From Erwinia sp. S63 (GTDB taxonomy: Bacteria; Pseudomonadota; Gammaproteobacteria; Enterobacterales; Enterobacteriaceae), in contig NZ_JACVUP010000018.1 in NCBI RefSeq assembly GCF_016625195.1, forward strand, positions 1-64,000: 64,000 nt of DNA, written 5' to 3'. Below, piece after piece: positions 51,700 to 61,767 of this stretch. A program made the translations under genes and the position numbers. Position 1 is the first letter of the stretch; each line of letters begins with the position of its first letter. Under the pieces are notes generated by a model. That model saw only the letters and a program-made list of their open reading frames with translations, was not told the origin of the DNA and made no database searches.

Positions 51700-52812
51700 A
51701 TGCGTAAATTGTGGAAATTCAAAGCGATTGATAAAGCTATTCGTCTTTACATGTTGATTAAGGGTAGCCCGTTTCAGGTGGCCTCAGACCTAAAAAATAT
51801 TAATCCACGACACATTGTTATTTTTTCAACCACCGCTCTTGGTGATTTCCTCTTTAATACTCCAGCAATAAGAGCAATTCGAGAGCGCTTTCCAGAAGCT
51901 AAAATAACCTTAGTGGCGCATCAAAAATTTTCTGATTTCGTACAGAACGGTGAAGACTGGGACCAGTTCATCCCATGGAATAACAAAGCGATCACTCTAT
52001 CCGGACTGATAAAATCTTTAAAGAAATCCCCAAAACCGGATCTCACTCTACTATTACACTCACATGAACCTTATGATTATATTGCTGCATTGCTCTCCGG
52101 GTCTAAATGCATAATTAAAGACAACTACTTTGACAACTTCCAGTTACGCGACAAATGGTTATCTGAATATACAATAGGCTTTCGCGGGCATATTATTCAG
52201 CGTAAACTTTCACTTGTGCAATCTTTAGGATGCGATATTTCAAACATTGAAATGAAGATGCCGATGACCGTTTCTCAAAAATGCCGAAATGATTCCCCTG
52301 TTATCGGCTTTCAGATTGGTGCCTCAACATCTGAACGTTGCTGGTCACCAAAGAATTTTGCAACCGTTGCCGCTTCGTTACTTTCAACTCACTTAACATT
52401 GAGCTTGATCCTCATCGGGGGACCGGGTGATAAAAATAGAGCAGATGATTTCATGCAACATCTGCCAGAGGTTTATCGAGACAGAGTGACCAATCGAGTA
52501 GGAAATACTTCGCTAGCAGAGCTTACGCAATTGTTAAACAATTTTGACCTGCTGCTCACAGGTGATACGGGACCACTGCATATTGCCGTTGCGGTAAAAA
52601 CACCTACGGTTAGCTTGTTCACTACCGCTAATCCATTCGCCACAGGACCATTCCAGAATCCAGAATTACACGATATTATCTATGTTAGTCCTAAAAAGAG
52701 CCATCAGCATCATGCACATATTATGGATGTGATTGAGCCAAAAGTAGTTATAGATAAAATAAACCATAGGCTGGAATCGATTAAAAACATGTTCAACAGA
52801 GAGCAAGCATGA
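51700..52812 (+). CDS. GT9-family glycosyltransferase of the LPS core (heptosyltransferase-like)
   Basis: Family 9 glycosyltransferase of 370 aa, of the ADP-heptose:LPS heptosyltransferase type. The N-terminal acceptor-side motif STTALGDFLFNTPA (about residues 44-57) keeps the conserved Gly-Asp. The C-terminal donor-side motif TGDTGPLHIAVAV is near residue 288. It is not close to E. coli WaaC, WaaF or WaaQ, so donor and linkage are unknown. The ATG at 51700 directly follows an in-frame GTG. It overlaps waaL by 4 bp, so the two form an operon. Base composition is clearly more AT-rich than in the housekeeping genes. Confidence 0.85.
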   Translation: MRKLWKFKAIDKAIRLYMLIKGSPFQVASDLKNINPRHIVIFSTTALGDFLFNTPAIRAIRERFPEAKITLVAHQKFSDFVQNGEDWDQFIPWNNKAITLSGLIKSLKKSPKPDLTLLLHSHEPYDYIAALLSGSKCIIKDNYFDNFQLRDKWLSEYTIGFRGHIIQRKLSLVQSLGCDISNIEMKMPMTVSQKCRNDSPVIGFQIGASTSERCWSPKNFATVAASLLSTHLTLSLILIGGPGDKNRADDFMQHLPEVYRDRVTNRVGNTSLAELTQLLNNFDLLLTGDTGPLHIAVAVKTPTVSLFTTANPFATGPFQNPELHDIIYVSPKKSHQHHAHIMDVIEPKVVIDKINHRLESIKNMFNREQA

Positions 52813-54056
52813 AACTCATCCCACTGAATGAAAATAATAGGAAATGGATATTCAACCTCTGTTTCCTGCTAACGATTGTATCTGTCGCATTTACTTTTTT
52901 TAACACCAAAGACAGCCGTGTTTCTTTCTTCATTGCGTCTTATGCCGCAGCTATCGGCATTTTTTCTGGGAGAATAAAACCTGGAAAAGATGAATGGCTA
53001 TTTCTGATCGCGTTACTTACTTTAGGATTTAGCAAAGTCATTTGGTTTGCTATTCAGTATATTGGCAGCCCCGACTTCGATATTTATAACTCATATCTAG
53101 CTAGTGGTAAAAGATTGATGATTGCGGCTGCTATTGGTTACTTTCTTCTCGGCAGTCAACACATTATCAGTGTTAATCATGAAAAAATAATACGATACAG
53201 CTTGTCAGTAGCCTTTATTATCGCAACATGTGTTGGCATGTATCAAATCATGATTCATGTTGACCGCGTCGATTTTTTCCAGGGGCGCGCTACTGATGCC
53301 TCATATATGTACGCAGCCTTAGCAACAGCACTTATTTTCGTTCTTTTACGTGATGCATCAAGCCCACGATATTTGATCGGTGCTTTTATGGTTTTTGTTT
53401 TCGCATTAGCACTGATTTTATTTACTGGCACTCGAAATACCTTCGCAAGTTTCCCATTAGCAATCATATTCGTGGCTTTACTGAAGTTTCGCCACTTTGG
53501 CATTAAAGGTTTTAGCATTGGTCTGGTTACATTGTTAATTATTATAGCAAGTAGCTATCATGCAGTCATTAAGCCTCGAGTTGATGCGACTGTACAAGAA
53601 TACGAACTATTTGAAAAAAGTCAGGGAAATGATATGGGTTCGTTGACTACCCGGCTTGCGATGTGGAAAGTCGGCATGCAAAGCTTTATTGCTCATCCTT
53701 TGGGATTAAGCCAGGAACATCGACTTGCGTGGTTTCACCAATATGTTGATACTAATAACAGGGACAAATCAGCTCTCATTTATGCAAACGTACATTTGCA
53801 TGATGAAGTTATGGACACAGCAAGTCTCCAGGGGATATTTGGATTAGCAGCGTTACTATTTTATTACGTTGTTACGGCTTCTGTCGCGTGGACACAACGC
53901 AACGCAGCAATGCTTTCCGTTTTCCTAATTGTCCTTATAACGGGATTGACCGACGTGGTCTTCATTAGTCGCGATCAGACGATATTCTTCCCAGTATTAA
54001 TGATTGTAACTATGCTCTGGCAAAAGAGCAGAAACCTAAGACTATCAATGAAGTAG
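52809..54056 (+). CDS. waaL: O-antigen ligase WaaL
   Basis: Polytopic inner-membrane protein (415 aa, about 10-12 hydrophobic segments) of the O-antigen ligase/polymerase superfamily (Wzy_C). It would move undecaprenyl-linked O antigen onto lipid A-core in the periplasm. A conserved Arg is in FTGTRNTFASFPL (about residue 206), and the long periplasmic loop ends with HLHDEVMDTASLQGIFG (about 338), the region of the essential His. A Wzy polymerase has the same fold, but the neighbourhood of waaC/waaF favours the ligase. It converges with the next gene (12-bp overlap). Confidence 0.83.
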   Translation: MKLIPLNENNRKWIFNLCFLLTIVSVAFTFFNTKDSRVSFFIASYAAAIGIFSGRIKPGKDEWLFLIALLTLGFSKVIWFAIQYIGSPDFDIYNSYLASGKRLMIAAAIGYFLLGSQHIISVNHEKIIRYSLSVAFIIATCVGMYQIMIHVDRVDFFQGRATDASYMYAALATALIFVLLRDASSPRYLIGAFMVFVFALALILFTGTRNTFASFPLAIIFVALLKFRHFGIKGFSIGLVTLLIIIASSYHAVIKPRVDATVQEYELFEKSQGNDMGSLTTRLAMWKVGMQSFIAHPLGLSQEHRLAWFHQYVDTNNRDKSALIYANVHLHDEVMDTASLQGIFGLAALLFYYVVTASVAWTQRNAAMLSVFLIVLITGLTDVVFISRDQTIFFPVLMIVTMLWQKSRNLRLSMK

Positions 54057-55133
54057 CATTAACTCATTCATGCTCAGGATTATATCATCCACATCGATTG
54101 TTGATACTGTGTGATATTTATCCTGAGTGTAAATTTGACGAGCTAAATCATAGCCTGGCCCCCATACAATGCTATTAATATATTCACCATGAATATCATT
54201 ACCGTATAATCCAATAAGAGGTTTCTTCCATGTTGCGGCAATATGCACTATTGCAGTGTCAGGTGAAATAATCATATCAGCTAAGCGAATGATTTCGCAT
54301 GCACTAGCCAATGAAGTGAAAGGATTAACTATGGCATTAATACAATCGAGTTTATTGATCCTCAGAGGGTCTCCGACTAAGATAACTTCAACGTCCGACC
54401 ATCTTATTTTTATTTTACTTATTAATAAGTTAATTTGTTCAGGTGACATATCCCGACGAACGTCGGCAGCAAAAGGATTGAGCACAATTTTATAAGAATA
54501 TTCAATTTTATTCATAAAATCAGATACGTCATTACAAACTTCATCATTAACATGAATGTCGTAATCAGTGTTAAATCGTCTAAAGCCAAAGCTTTTCATC
54601 AATAAATTATAACGCTCTGTTATATGAGCATCATACCCGAGGTAGTCAAGCGATTTATTATATATATTAAATCCATTTTTATTAAAGCCAACCACATTCT
54701 TAGCATTTAATTTTTTCAAAAACAACAAATGAAAAGGCGATATTTTATCGCCCATATCAACAACTACATCATATTTCTTATTAGCCAATATTTTCGCCTG
54801 TGCTAACTTTCTTTTATTGTCCTTTTCTACTACAAAGAAATCATTTACATAGGGATTACACTCAATTATTTTTGAGTTATTTTTACCTGCCAATACATCT
54901 ACCAGAAAACCCTCTCTCCTAAATTCTCTGAATAGTGATGTCGAAACGACCATATCCCCAATCTTGTCATCATCACGAAGAAACAGGACAGATCTGCTTT
55001 CAGAAATAGAGAAGTCTCTCTTAGAACGATGGTCCCAAATCCATCGTGCAATGTTTAAACGCAATGCTTTCATCAAATAGTTACGCTGACGATTCAATGC
55101 GCGCAATTTGGCAAATTTCTTTTTATTTTCCAT
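54045..55133 (-). CDS. GT9-family glycosyltransferase next to waaC
   Basis: Family 9 transferase of 362 aa. It has the acceptor-side RDDDKIGDMVVSTSL (about residues 52-66) and donor-side SPDTAIVHIAATWKKPLIGLYG-type motif near 295; the Gly-Asp and the His of the family are kept. The first 45 residues are very basic, as expected for a peripheral membrane protein. It is the most AT-rich gene of the window and shows only family-level similarity to WaaC/WaaF, so heptose transfer is likely but unproven. It lies 1 bp after waaC on the same strand. Confidence 0.83.
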   Translation of the reverse strand: MENKKKFAKLRALNRQRNYLMKALRLNIARWIWDHRSKRDFSISESRSVLFLRDDDKIGDMVVSTSLFREFRREGFLVDVLAGKNNSKIIECNPYVNDFFVVEKDNKRKLAQAKILANKKYDVVVDMGDKISPFHLLFLKKLNAKNVVGFNKNGFNIYNKSLDYLGYDAHITERYNLLMKSFGFRRFNTDYDIHVNDEVCNDVSDFMNKIEYSYKIVLNPFAADVRRDMSPEQINLLISKIKIRWSDVEVILVGDPLRINKLDCINAIVNPFTSLASACEIIRLADMIISPDTAIVHIAATWKKPLIGLYGNDIHGEYINSIVWGPGYDLARQIYTQDKYHTVSTIDVDDIILSMNELMLLH

Positions 55134-55134
55134 T

Positions 55135-56124
55135 TTAAACCTGCCCGCTATCTTGATGTGAGATCAAAATAATCTCAAGTTGAGAAAAAACATCCTGGGC
55201 CAAAAGCGAAATTAGATTGCTGTCTTTCGCCTTTAACTCATGCTGATTCTTACCATAACCCCCAATCAAACCCGGATCGGTCGGGCCAAACAGCGTGATA
55301 TTCGGGCGGTCCAGCGCGGCGGTCAGGTGACTCAACCCCGTGTCGACCGAAACGACAGCGCGTGCCCCCGCCAATTGCTGTGCCACTTGCTCCAGCGCTA
55401 ATTTTGGCAGCACCTCAACGTGGTCAAAACCTTCCGCCATTCTTAATGCACGTTGATGCTCATGTTCAGCACCCCACGGTAGTTTCACCCGCAGACCCGT
55501 CGGCTGCACCCGTTCAATCAGTTCGCGCCAGTGTGACTCTGGCCAATGCTTATTATCACGAGTGGTGGCGTGCAAAAACACCAGGTATTGATGCGCATCA
55601 CTGGGCAACGCAGAGAGGAAATGGCCTGCAATCGCATAATCCCCCTGGGTCTCCGGTTTCTCATAACCCAGGCTTTTTGCAAACAGTTCGCGCGTGCGTT
55701 CTACCGCATGCTGCTGTTTGTTGATTTCATGGCGTTTGTCATACCACCAGCTGGCGAAAGGCTCCCGCGCACTGCGGCTGTCTTGTCCATGCTTTACGCC
55801 TTTAGCCAAGCGCGTCACCAGCGCGGCGCTTTTGATCAACCCTTGCGCATCGATCACCACATCATATTGGCGCGACTGCAAGTCTCGCTTAAATAGAACG
55901 CGCTCTTCACGCTGCTGGCTACCAAACCAATGTTTACGCCAGCGACGAATCGCCACAGGCAGCACTTTATCTACTGCCGGATGCCAGCTGGGAATCTGTG
56001 CAAAATTCTCTTCGACGACCCAGTCAAAACGGATGCCAGGAATAGCCTGCATCGCATCAGTGAGCGCCGGTAACGTGTGCAGCACGTCCCCCATTGAGGA
56101 GGTTTTTACAATCAAAACGTGCAT
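55135..56124 (-). CDS. waaC: LPS heptosyltransferase I, WaaC
   Basis: Adds the first L-glycero-D-manno-heptose to Kdo of the inner core. The 329-aa protein follows E. coli WaaC (319 aa) along its length: VKTSSMGDVLHTLPALTDA at the start (catalytic Asp 13), HATTRDNKHWPE, and SVDTGLSHLTAALDRPN at about residue 260. The last 20 residues diverge and are more AT-rich. It starts 2 bp after waaF, so hldD-waaF-waaC are one operon. Confidence 0.96.
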   Translation of the reverse strand: MHVLIVKTSSMGDVLHTLPALTDAMQAIPGIRFDWVVEENFAQIPSWHPAVDKVLPVAIRRWRKHWFGSQQREERVLFKRDLQSRQYDVVIDAQGLIKSAALVTRLAKGVKHGQDSRSAREPFASWWYDKRHEINKQQHAVERTRELFAKSLGYEKPETQGDYAIAGHFLSALPSDAHQYLVFLHATTRDNKHWPESHWRELIERVQPTGLRVKLPWGAEHEHQRALRMAEGFDHVEVLPKLALEQVAQQLAGARAVVSVDTGLSHLTAALDRPNITLFGPTDPGLIGGYGKNQHELKAKDSNLISLLAQDVFSQLEIILISHQDSGQV

Positions 56125-56126
56125 GG

Positions 56127-57170
56127 CTACTCCTGCACCGGATGCAGCAGCGTGCTAAGTTCCTGATGAACCCGAGCAGGCTGAATATCAATGAGACTTT
56201 GGTGATAACCCTCTTCAGCATCACCTTTACGTACTTTGTGATAGCCGGAGATTAAACGAATTACGCGTGCCTGATGAGACAGCGGTGGAGTGAAATCCGG
56301 GCTACTTGGGCCATACAAGGCGACTAACGGACGGTTCAGTGCGGCGGCAATGTGCATCAACCCAGAATCATTGCTGATGATGGCCGCGCAATGCGCAATC
56401 AGGATAACTGCCTGCTCTAATTGCGTATCGCCCGCCAGATTCTTGCAGTGCGCTCGTGCTGATTCCGATAACGTCTGAACAATAGTGTCACCGGTTTCGC
56501 GATCTTTTGCTGAACCGAACAACACCACCTGGTAGCCTTCGCCAATCAGTTGCTCGGCAAGCGCCGCGTAATGGTAGTGCGGCCAGCGCTTGGCTGGGCC
56601 AAATTCAGCGCCAGGGCAGAACCCAATCACTGGGCGATCGGCCGACAGGGCAAACTGCGCCGCCGTCATGCGCTTCTCGTCTTCATCGACACGCAACTGC
56701 GGCCATAGTAATGGCTGCGGCAACTGTTGAGCAGAAGCGATGGGTTTGTCATAGCCCAGAGCAACATAGCGCTCCACCATCAGCGGAAACGCGGCTTTAT
56801 CCAGCACACGCACATCGTTCAGCACGCCATAGCGCATCTCGCCACGCCAACCGACGCGACGCTGGATACCTGCAAAGAACGGCACCAGAGCAGACTTGAA
56901 CGAATTCGGCAGCACATAAGCACGATCATAGCCGCTGGCCTGAAGGGATTTCCCCAAACGACGCCTTTCACCCAGCGCCAACGCACCATGGCCCAGCGGC
57001 ATTGCCAGCGCCTGATTGACTTCCGGCATACGCGACAGCAATGGTCGGCACCAGGCGGGCGCCATCACATCAATAACCGCATCCGGGTGCTCAGCCTTGA
57101 GCGTGCGATAGAGACTTTGCGACATCATCATATCGCCGACCCAGGAAGGGCCAATGACCAGAATTTTCAT
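56127..57170 (-). CDS. waaF: LPS heptosyltransferase II, WaaF
   Basis: Adds the second heptose of the inner core. It has 347 aa (E. coli 348), with GPSWVGDMMMSQSLYR at the start, the FCPGAEFGPAKRWP donor motif near residue 185, and SNDSGLMHIAAALNRP near 263. Second gene of hldD-waaF-waaC, 17 bp after hldD. Confidence 0.97.
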   Translation of the reverse strand: MKILVIGPSWVGDMMMSQSLYRTLKAEHPDAVIDVMAPAWCRPLLSRMPEVNQALAMPLGHGALALGERRRLGKSLQASGYDRAYVLPNSFKSALVPFFAGIQRRVGWRGEMRYGVLNDVRVLDKAAFPLMVERYVALGYDKPIASAQQLPQPLLWPQLRVDEDEKRMTAAQFALSADRPVIGFCPGAEFGPAKRWPHYHYAALAEQLIGEGYQVVLFGSAKDRETGDTIVQTLSESARAHCKNLAGDTQLEQAVILIAHCAAIISNDSGLMHIAAALNRPLVALYGPSSPDFTPPLSHQARVIRLISGYHKVRKGDAEEGYHQSLIDIQPARVHQELSTLLHPVQE

Positions 57171-57187
57171 CGCTGGTGCCGGTTTCC

Positions 57188-58120
57188 TTATGCGTTACGA
57201 TTGAGCCAGGTCATGTATTCACCCACGCCCTGAGCAACGGTTTTAAACGGCTTGTCATAACCGGCTGCGCGCAGATTGGTCAGATCCGCCTGAGTGAATG
57301 CCTGATAGCGGCCTTTCAGTTTCTCAGGGAACGGGATGTATTCGATCTGGCCTTGCTGATGGAACTTCAGTACTGCATCGGCCACTTCCTGGAAGGATTC
57401 TGCACGGCCAGTACCACAGTTGTAGATGCCTGATACCCCGTTTTCCCAGCACCACAGGTTTACCGCAACCACATCGTCAACATGGATGAAATCGCGGCGG
57501 AAGTCGTCGCTACCTTCAAACAGTTTTGGATTTTCACCGTTGCTGATCTGCGTGTTGAGGTGGAATGCCACGCTCGCCATACCGCCTTTGTGACCTTCGC
57601 GAGGGCCGTAGACGTTGAAGTAGCGGAAGCCACACACCGGAGAATCGGCTTCTGGCAGAATCTGACGCACGTAATGGTCGAACAGCATTTTTGAGTAGCC
57701 ATAAACGTTTAACGGCTGCTCGTACTGGCGCTCTTCAATGAAGTTTTCATTACGCCCACCGTAGGTGGCGGCTGATGAGGCGTAAAGGAAGGGAATTTCG
57801 CGTTCCAGGCAGAAATGCAGCAAGTCTTTGGAGTACTGATAGTTGTTATCCATCATGTACTTGCCGTCCCACTCGGTGGTCGCTGAGCAGGCACCTTCAT
57901 GAAACACCGCTTCGATTGGACCCAGATCTTCGCCGGACATGATGTAAGAGAGGAACTCTTCCTTATCCATGTAATCCGCGATATCCAGATCCGCAAGGTT
58001 CACGAATTTGGTGCCATCTTTCAGATTATCCACCACCAGAATATCGGTAAGACCGCGATCGTTCAGCGCTTTAACAATGTTGCTGCCAATCATGCCAGCG
58101 CCACCGGTTACGATAATCAT
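57188..58120 (-). CDS. hldD: ADP-L-glycero-D-manno-heptose 6-epimerase HldD
   Basis: Last step in making the ADP-heptose donor used by WaaC and WaaF. The 310-aa short-chain dehydrogenase/reductase-type epimerase equals E. coli HldD. NADP-binding VTGGAGMIGSNIV is at residues 4-16, and the catalytic YGYSKMLFD is near residue 140. First gene of the hldD-waaFC operon, divergent from kbl. Confidence 0.97.
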   Translation of the reverse strand: MIIVTGGAGMIGSNIVKALNDRGLTDILVVDNLKDGTKFVNLADLDIADYMDKEEFLSYIMSGEDLGPIEAVFHEGACSATTEWDGKYMMDNNYQYSKDLLHFCLEREIPFLYASSAATYGGRNENFIEERQYEQPLNVYGYSKMLFDHYVRQILPEADSPVCGFRYFNVYGPREGHKGGMASVAFHLNTQISNGENPKLFEGSDDFRRDFIHVDDVVAVNLWCWENGVSGIYNCGTGRAESFQEVADAVLKFHQQGQIEYIPFPEKLKGRYQAFTQADLTNLRAAGYDKPFKTVAQGVGEYMTWLNRNA

Positions 58121-58351
58121 ATGCTTTGCCTTTAAACAGTTGGGGTGAAACAGGAGGTTTCACGCACGAATGCCTATCATCATAACATTTCAGCCCGAGA
58201 CAGGCAGCCAGATGACTCCGTAACCGCTGCACAAATTGCATCCAACGCGTGAACTATGCTGCAAAACGAAGATTTGTCTGGCGGAAATGTCGGCACGATG
58301 CGTCCTGATTAGTAATATGTGCCAAAGATTTGCTATCTGAGGAGCAGAATC

Positions 58352-59560
58352 ATGTCCAGTCAGTTTTATTCGCAAATCCGTCAACAACTTGAGACAACGC
58401 GTCAGGACGGATTGTTCAAACAAGAACGTACGATTACATCGGCACAGCAGGCGGAGATCAATGTCGCCAATAGTCCGCCTGTTACTAACTTCTGCGCCAA
58501 TAACTATTTAGGCCTCGCGAATCACCCAGCGCTGATTCAGGCGGCTAAAGAGGGCATGGATTCGCACGGTTTTGGTATGGCCTCGGTACGCTTTATCTGC
58601 GGAACCCAGGATATCCACCAGCAGCTTGAACATAAACTGGCTGAGTTTCTTGGGATGGAGGATGCCATTCTGTTCTCCTCCTGCTTCGATGCCAACGGCG
58701 GCCTGTTTGAAACCCTGCTCAGTGCGGAAGACGCCATCATTTCCGATGCGCTCAATCACGCTTCAATTATTGACGGTGTGCGCCTATGTAAAGCACAACG
58801 TTATCGCTATGCCAATAACGATATGGCTGAACTAAGAAGCCGTCTGCAAGAAGCGCGTGATAAGGGCGCTCGCCATATTCTGATCGCCACTGATGGCGTG
58901 TTCTCGATGGATGGCGTGATTGCCAATCTGCAAGATATTTGCGATTTGGCCGACGAATTTGACGCATTGGTCATGGTCGATGATTCCCATGCCGTTGGTT
59001 TTGTCGGGGCCGCTGGACGAGGCACCCATGAATACTGTGGTGTGATGGATCGCGTAGATATCCTGACAGGAACGCTGGGCAAAGCACTGGGCGGCGCATC
59101 GGGTGGCTATGTTGCCGCAAAAAAAGAGGTGGTTGAATGGCTGCGCCAGCGTTCACGCCCATACCTGTTTTCCAACTCACTGGCACCTGCCATCGTCGCC
59201 GCCTCGCTGCGGGTGTTAGACCTGCTCAGTGAAGGCGATGGATTACGCCAGCGTTTGTGGGATAACGCCCGCTTCTTCCGCGAAAAAATGACTGCTGCTG
59301 GCTTTACGCTGGCCGGTGCTGATCACGCCATTATTCCGGTGATGCTTGGCGATGCAAAAGTGGCGCAGCAGTTTGCCAGCCTGCTGCAAAAAGAGGGTAT
59401 CTATGTCACCGGCTTCTTTTACCCGGTGGTGCCGCAGGGTCAGGCGCGCATCCGCACTCAGATATCTGCAGGCCATACGCAGGCACAGTTGGAACATGCC
59501 GTTGCTGCCTTTACCCGTATTGGTCAACAGTTGGGCGTGATTGCAGGAGCCGCAAAATGA
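58352..59560 (+). CDS. kbl: 2-amino-3-ketobutyrate CoA ligase Kbl
   Basis: PLP enzyme that cleaves 2-amino-3-oxobutyrate (from Tdh) with CoA into glycine and acetyl-CoA. The start at 58352, with a GAGGAGC site, gives 402 aa (E. coli 398). The PLP Lys lies in TGTLGKALGGASGGY (about residue 245), with DDSHAVGFVG before it. An in-frame ATG at 58319 is rejected. It overlaps tdh by 4 bp; the pair is Lrp/leucine-controlled in E. coli. Confidence 0.96.
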   Translation: MSSQFYSQIRQQLETTRQDGLFKQERTITSAQQAEINVANSPPVTNFCANNYLGLANHPALIQAAKEGMDSHGFGMASVRFICGTQDIHQQLEHKLAEFLGMEDAILFSSCFDANGGLFETLLSAEDAIISDALNHASIIDGVRLCKAQRYRYANNDMAELRSRLQEARDKGARHILIATDGVFSMDGVIANLQDICDLADEFDALVMVDDSHAVGFVGAAGRGTHEYCGVMDRVDILTGTLGKALGGASGGYVAAKKEVVEWLRQRSRPYLFSNSLAPAIVAASLRVLDLLSEGDGLRQRLWDNARFFREKMTAAGFTLAGADHAIIPVMLGDAKVAQQFASLLQKEGIYVTGFFYPVVPQGQARIRTQISAGHTQAQLEHAVAAFTRIGQQLGVIAGAAK

Positions 59561-60585
59561 AAGCACTGGCCAAGTTAAGAGCTGAAGAAGGCATCTGGAT
59601 GGTGAAAGATGCGCCGATTCCGGAACCCGGTCACAACGACCTGCTCATCAAAATTCGCAAAACAGCGATTTGCGGTACCGATGTGCACATTTACAACTGG
59701 GATGACTGGTCGCGGAAAACCATTCCAGTCCCGATGATTACCGGCCACGAATATGTCGGCGAAGTTGTCGGCATGGGTGAGGAAGTAAAAGGTTTTACTA
59801 TTGGCGATCGCGTTTCTGGTGAGGGTCATATCACCTGTGGCCACTGCCGAAATTGTCGCGCCGGCCGCACCCATCTGTGTCGTAATACTGTCGGTGTCGG
59901 CGTTAATCGTCAGGGCTGTTTTGCCGAATATCTGGTGATTCCCGCATTCAATGCCTTCAAAATTCCCGACAATATTTCTGACGAGCTGGCGGCGATTTTT
60001 GATCCCTTCGGCAACGCAGTGCATACTGCGCTGTCGTTTGATCTGGTCGGTGAGGATGTACTGATCTCGGGTGCCGGCCCGATTGGTATTATGGCTGCAG
60101 CGGTATGCAAACATGTGGGCGCACGCAATGTGGTCATCACCGATATCAATGAATACCGCCTCGGCCTGGCGCGTCAGATGGGCGTGACGCGCGCCGTGAA
60201 TGTGGCGCAGGAAAATCTGCGCGATGTGATGGCTGAGCTGGGCATGACCGAAGGTTTCGATGTCGGGTTGGAAATGTCTGGCGCGCCTCCCGCGTTTCGT
60301 ACCCTGCTGGAGGTGATGAACCATGGTGGGCGTATCGCCTTACTGGGCATTCCGCCGGGCGAGATGGCGATTGACTGGAATCTGGTGATCTTCAAAGGAC
60401 TGTTCATCAAAGGCATCTATGGCCGCGAGATGTTTGAAACCTGGTACAAAATGGCCGCGTTGATTCAATCCGGCCTCGACTTAACGCCCATCATCACACA
60501 TCGCTACCACATCGATGAATTCCAGCAGGGATTTGACGAGATGCGATCCGGGCGTTCAGGTAAAGTGGTGCTGAGCTGGGATTAA
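59557..60585 (+). CDS. tdh: L-threonine 3-dehydrogenase Tdh
   Basis: Zinc-dependent alcohol dehydrogenase-type enzyme that oxidises threonine at C3 with NAD+. It has 342 aa (E. coli 341). The catalytic Zn Cys is in AICGTDVHIYNWD (about residue 38), the structural Zn cluster is CGHCRNCRAGRTHLC (about 93-107), and the NAD loop is SGAGPIGIMAAA (about 172). Its start overlaps the kbl stop. Confidence 0.97.
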   Translation: MKALAKLRAEEGIWMVKDAPIPEPGHNDLLIKIRKTAICGTDVHIYNWDDWSRKTIPVPMITGHEYVGEVVGMGEEVKGFTIGDRVSGEGHITCGHCRNCRAGRTHLCRNTVGVGVNRQGCFAEYLVIPAFNAFKIPDNISDELAAIFDPFGNAVHTALSFDLVGEDVLISGAGPIGIMAAAVCKHVGARNVVITDINEYRLGLARQMGVTRAVNVAQENLRDVMAELGMTEGFDVGLEMSGAPPAFRTLLEVMNHGGRIALLGIPPGEMAIDWNLVIFKGLFIKGIYGREMFETWYKMAALIQSGLDLTPIITHRYHIDEFQQGFDEMRSGRSGKVVLSWD

Positions 60586-60660
60586 TCACGGCCAGTATGG
60601 CGTCCTGAATATCCAAACGGTATAAAGGGCGCTCTTCTTAGCAACTTATCTGGACGTAAC

Positions 60661-61767
60661 ATGCGCATTTTAATGATTATTGATGGTTTACCGGGCGGCG
60701 GCGCGGAAAAAGTCGTATTGACCTTAAGCGAATCGATTCATGAAATGGGGCATCACGTCACGATTTATTCGCTAGACGAGACATGCGCTTATGCCTTGCC
60801 GGAGGGTGTTGAGTACCGGGTAATTACTCAGCACAGCAGCGCACCGTGGCGCAAACTTACTGAGCTTTCTCGCCGGGCTAAAAAACTTGATGCCGTGCTA
60901 AATGATGATGAATCCCAAAATGGGAACTACGATTTAATCATCTCTAATTTGCACAAGACCGATCGAATTGTTGCGCGCAGTAAAGTTATTAATGTTGAAC
61001 GCCTGTGGTATTGCATTCATGGAGTGCTTTCTTCGACCTATTTAGGTCACCGTAAAAGGCTGAATTATTGGCTGAAAAAGAAAAAAATGGCGAGCATTTA
61101 TCAAAATCGAAATATCACTGCAGTTTCACAGGCTGTACTAGACGATATCGTCGAAGTAATGGGAGTGCATCCCAAGAAAAGTGCGGTCATCAATAATCCA
61201 TTCGATTTACAGTCATTGCGCCAGCGGGCTGATGAGCCATGCGATCTGGCTGGAACAGAATATTTGATAAATGTTGCCCGCATTCATCCACAAAAACGTC
61301 AAGATCGCTTGCTTGAAGCGTTTGCCCAATCGGGACTTTCGGCTCGTGCCAAACTGGTTCTGCTTGGTACGGGAACAGATGAACGTGTCGCAGCAATTAA
61401 GCAGTTAGCAACAGATCTCGAGATTGCCGAACGGGTAATGTTTCTTGGCTTCCAATCCAATCCCTTCCCTTACATCAAGCATGCGCATTTGATGATCATG
61501 AGTTCCGATAGCGAAGGGTTTGGCAACGTGATTGTAGAATCATTGATCCTTGGTACTCCAGTCATCAGCACACGCTGTCCAGGCGGCCCAGAAGAAATTT
61601 TGGTAAAAGCTGGTATGCCCGAAATGTTGACAGAAATTGATGCTGGTGCGTTGGCCGACAAAATGGCCGCTGTATATGACCATTTGCCGGCGATTAATCA
61701 AGATGTATTAACGCATTATGATGTGATGGCAATCAGCAGCCAGTATGTTGAGCTTACCGCACGTTAA
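60661..61767 (+). CDS. GT4-family glycosyltransferase of the LPS region
   Basis: Retaining glycosyltransferase with two Rossmann domains (GT-B), 368 aa. The N-terminal IIDGLPGGGAEKVV (about residues 6-19) and the C-terminal domain with INVARIHPQKRQDRLLEA (about 200) and the EX7E-type donor motif SDSEGFGNVIVESLILGTPVI region (about 282) are typical of GT4. It is probably a core hexosyltransferase, since it sits between tdh and waaH next to core genes. Sugar and acceptor cannot be told; I do not recognise a named homologue. It converges with the next gene (14-bp overlap). Confidence 0.85.
   Translation: MRILMIIDGLPGGGAEKVVLTLSESIHEMGHHVTIYSLDETCAYALPEGVEYRVITQHSSAPWRKLTELSRRAKKLDAVLNDDESQNGNYDLIISNLHKTDRIVARSKVINVERLWYCIHGVLSSTYLGHRKRLNYWLKKKKMASIYQNRNITAVSQAVLDDIVEVMGVHPKKSAVINNPFDLQSLRQRADEPCDLAGTEYLINVARIHPQKRQDRLLEAFAQSGLSARAKLVLLGTGTDERVAAIKQLATDLEIAERVMFLGFQSNPFPYIKHAHLMIMSSDSEGFGNVIVESLILGTPVISTRCPGGPEEILVKAGMPEMLTEIDAGALADKMAAVYDHLPAINQDVLTHYDVMAISSQYVELTAR

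Noticed and set aside
51560..51700. RfaH ops/JUMPstart element before the LPS core genes
   Set aside because: No GGCGGTAG-type ops sequence is found here or before hldD.
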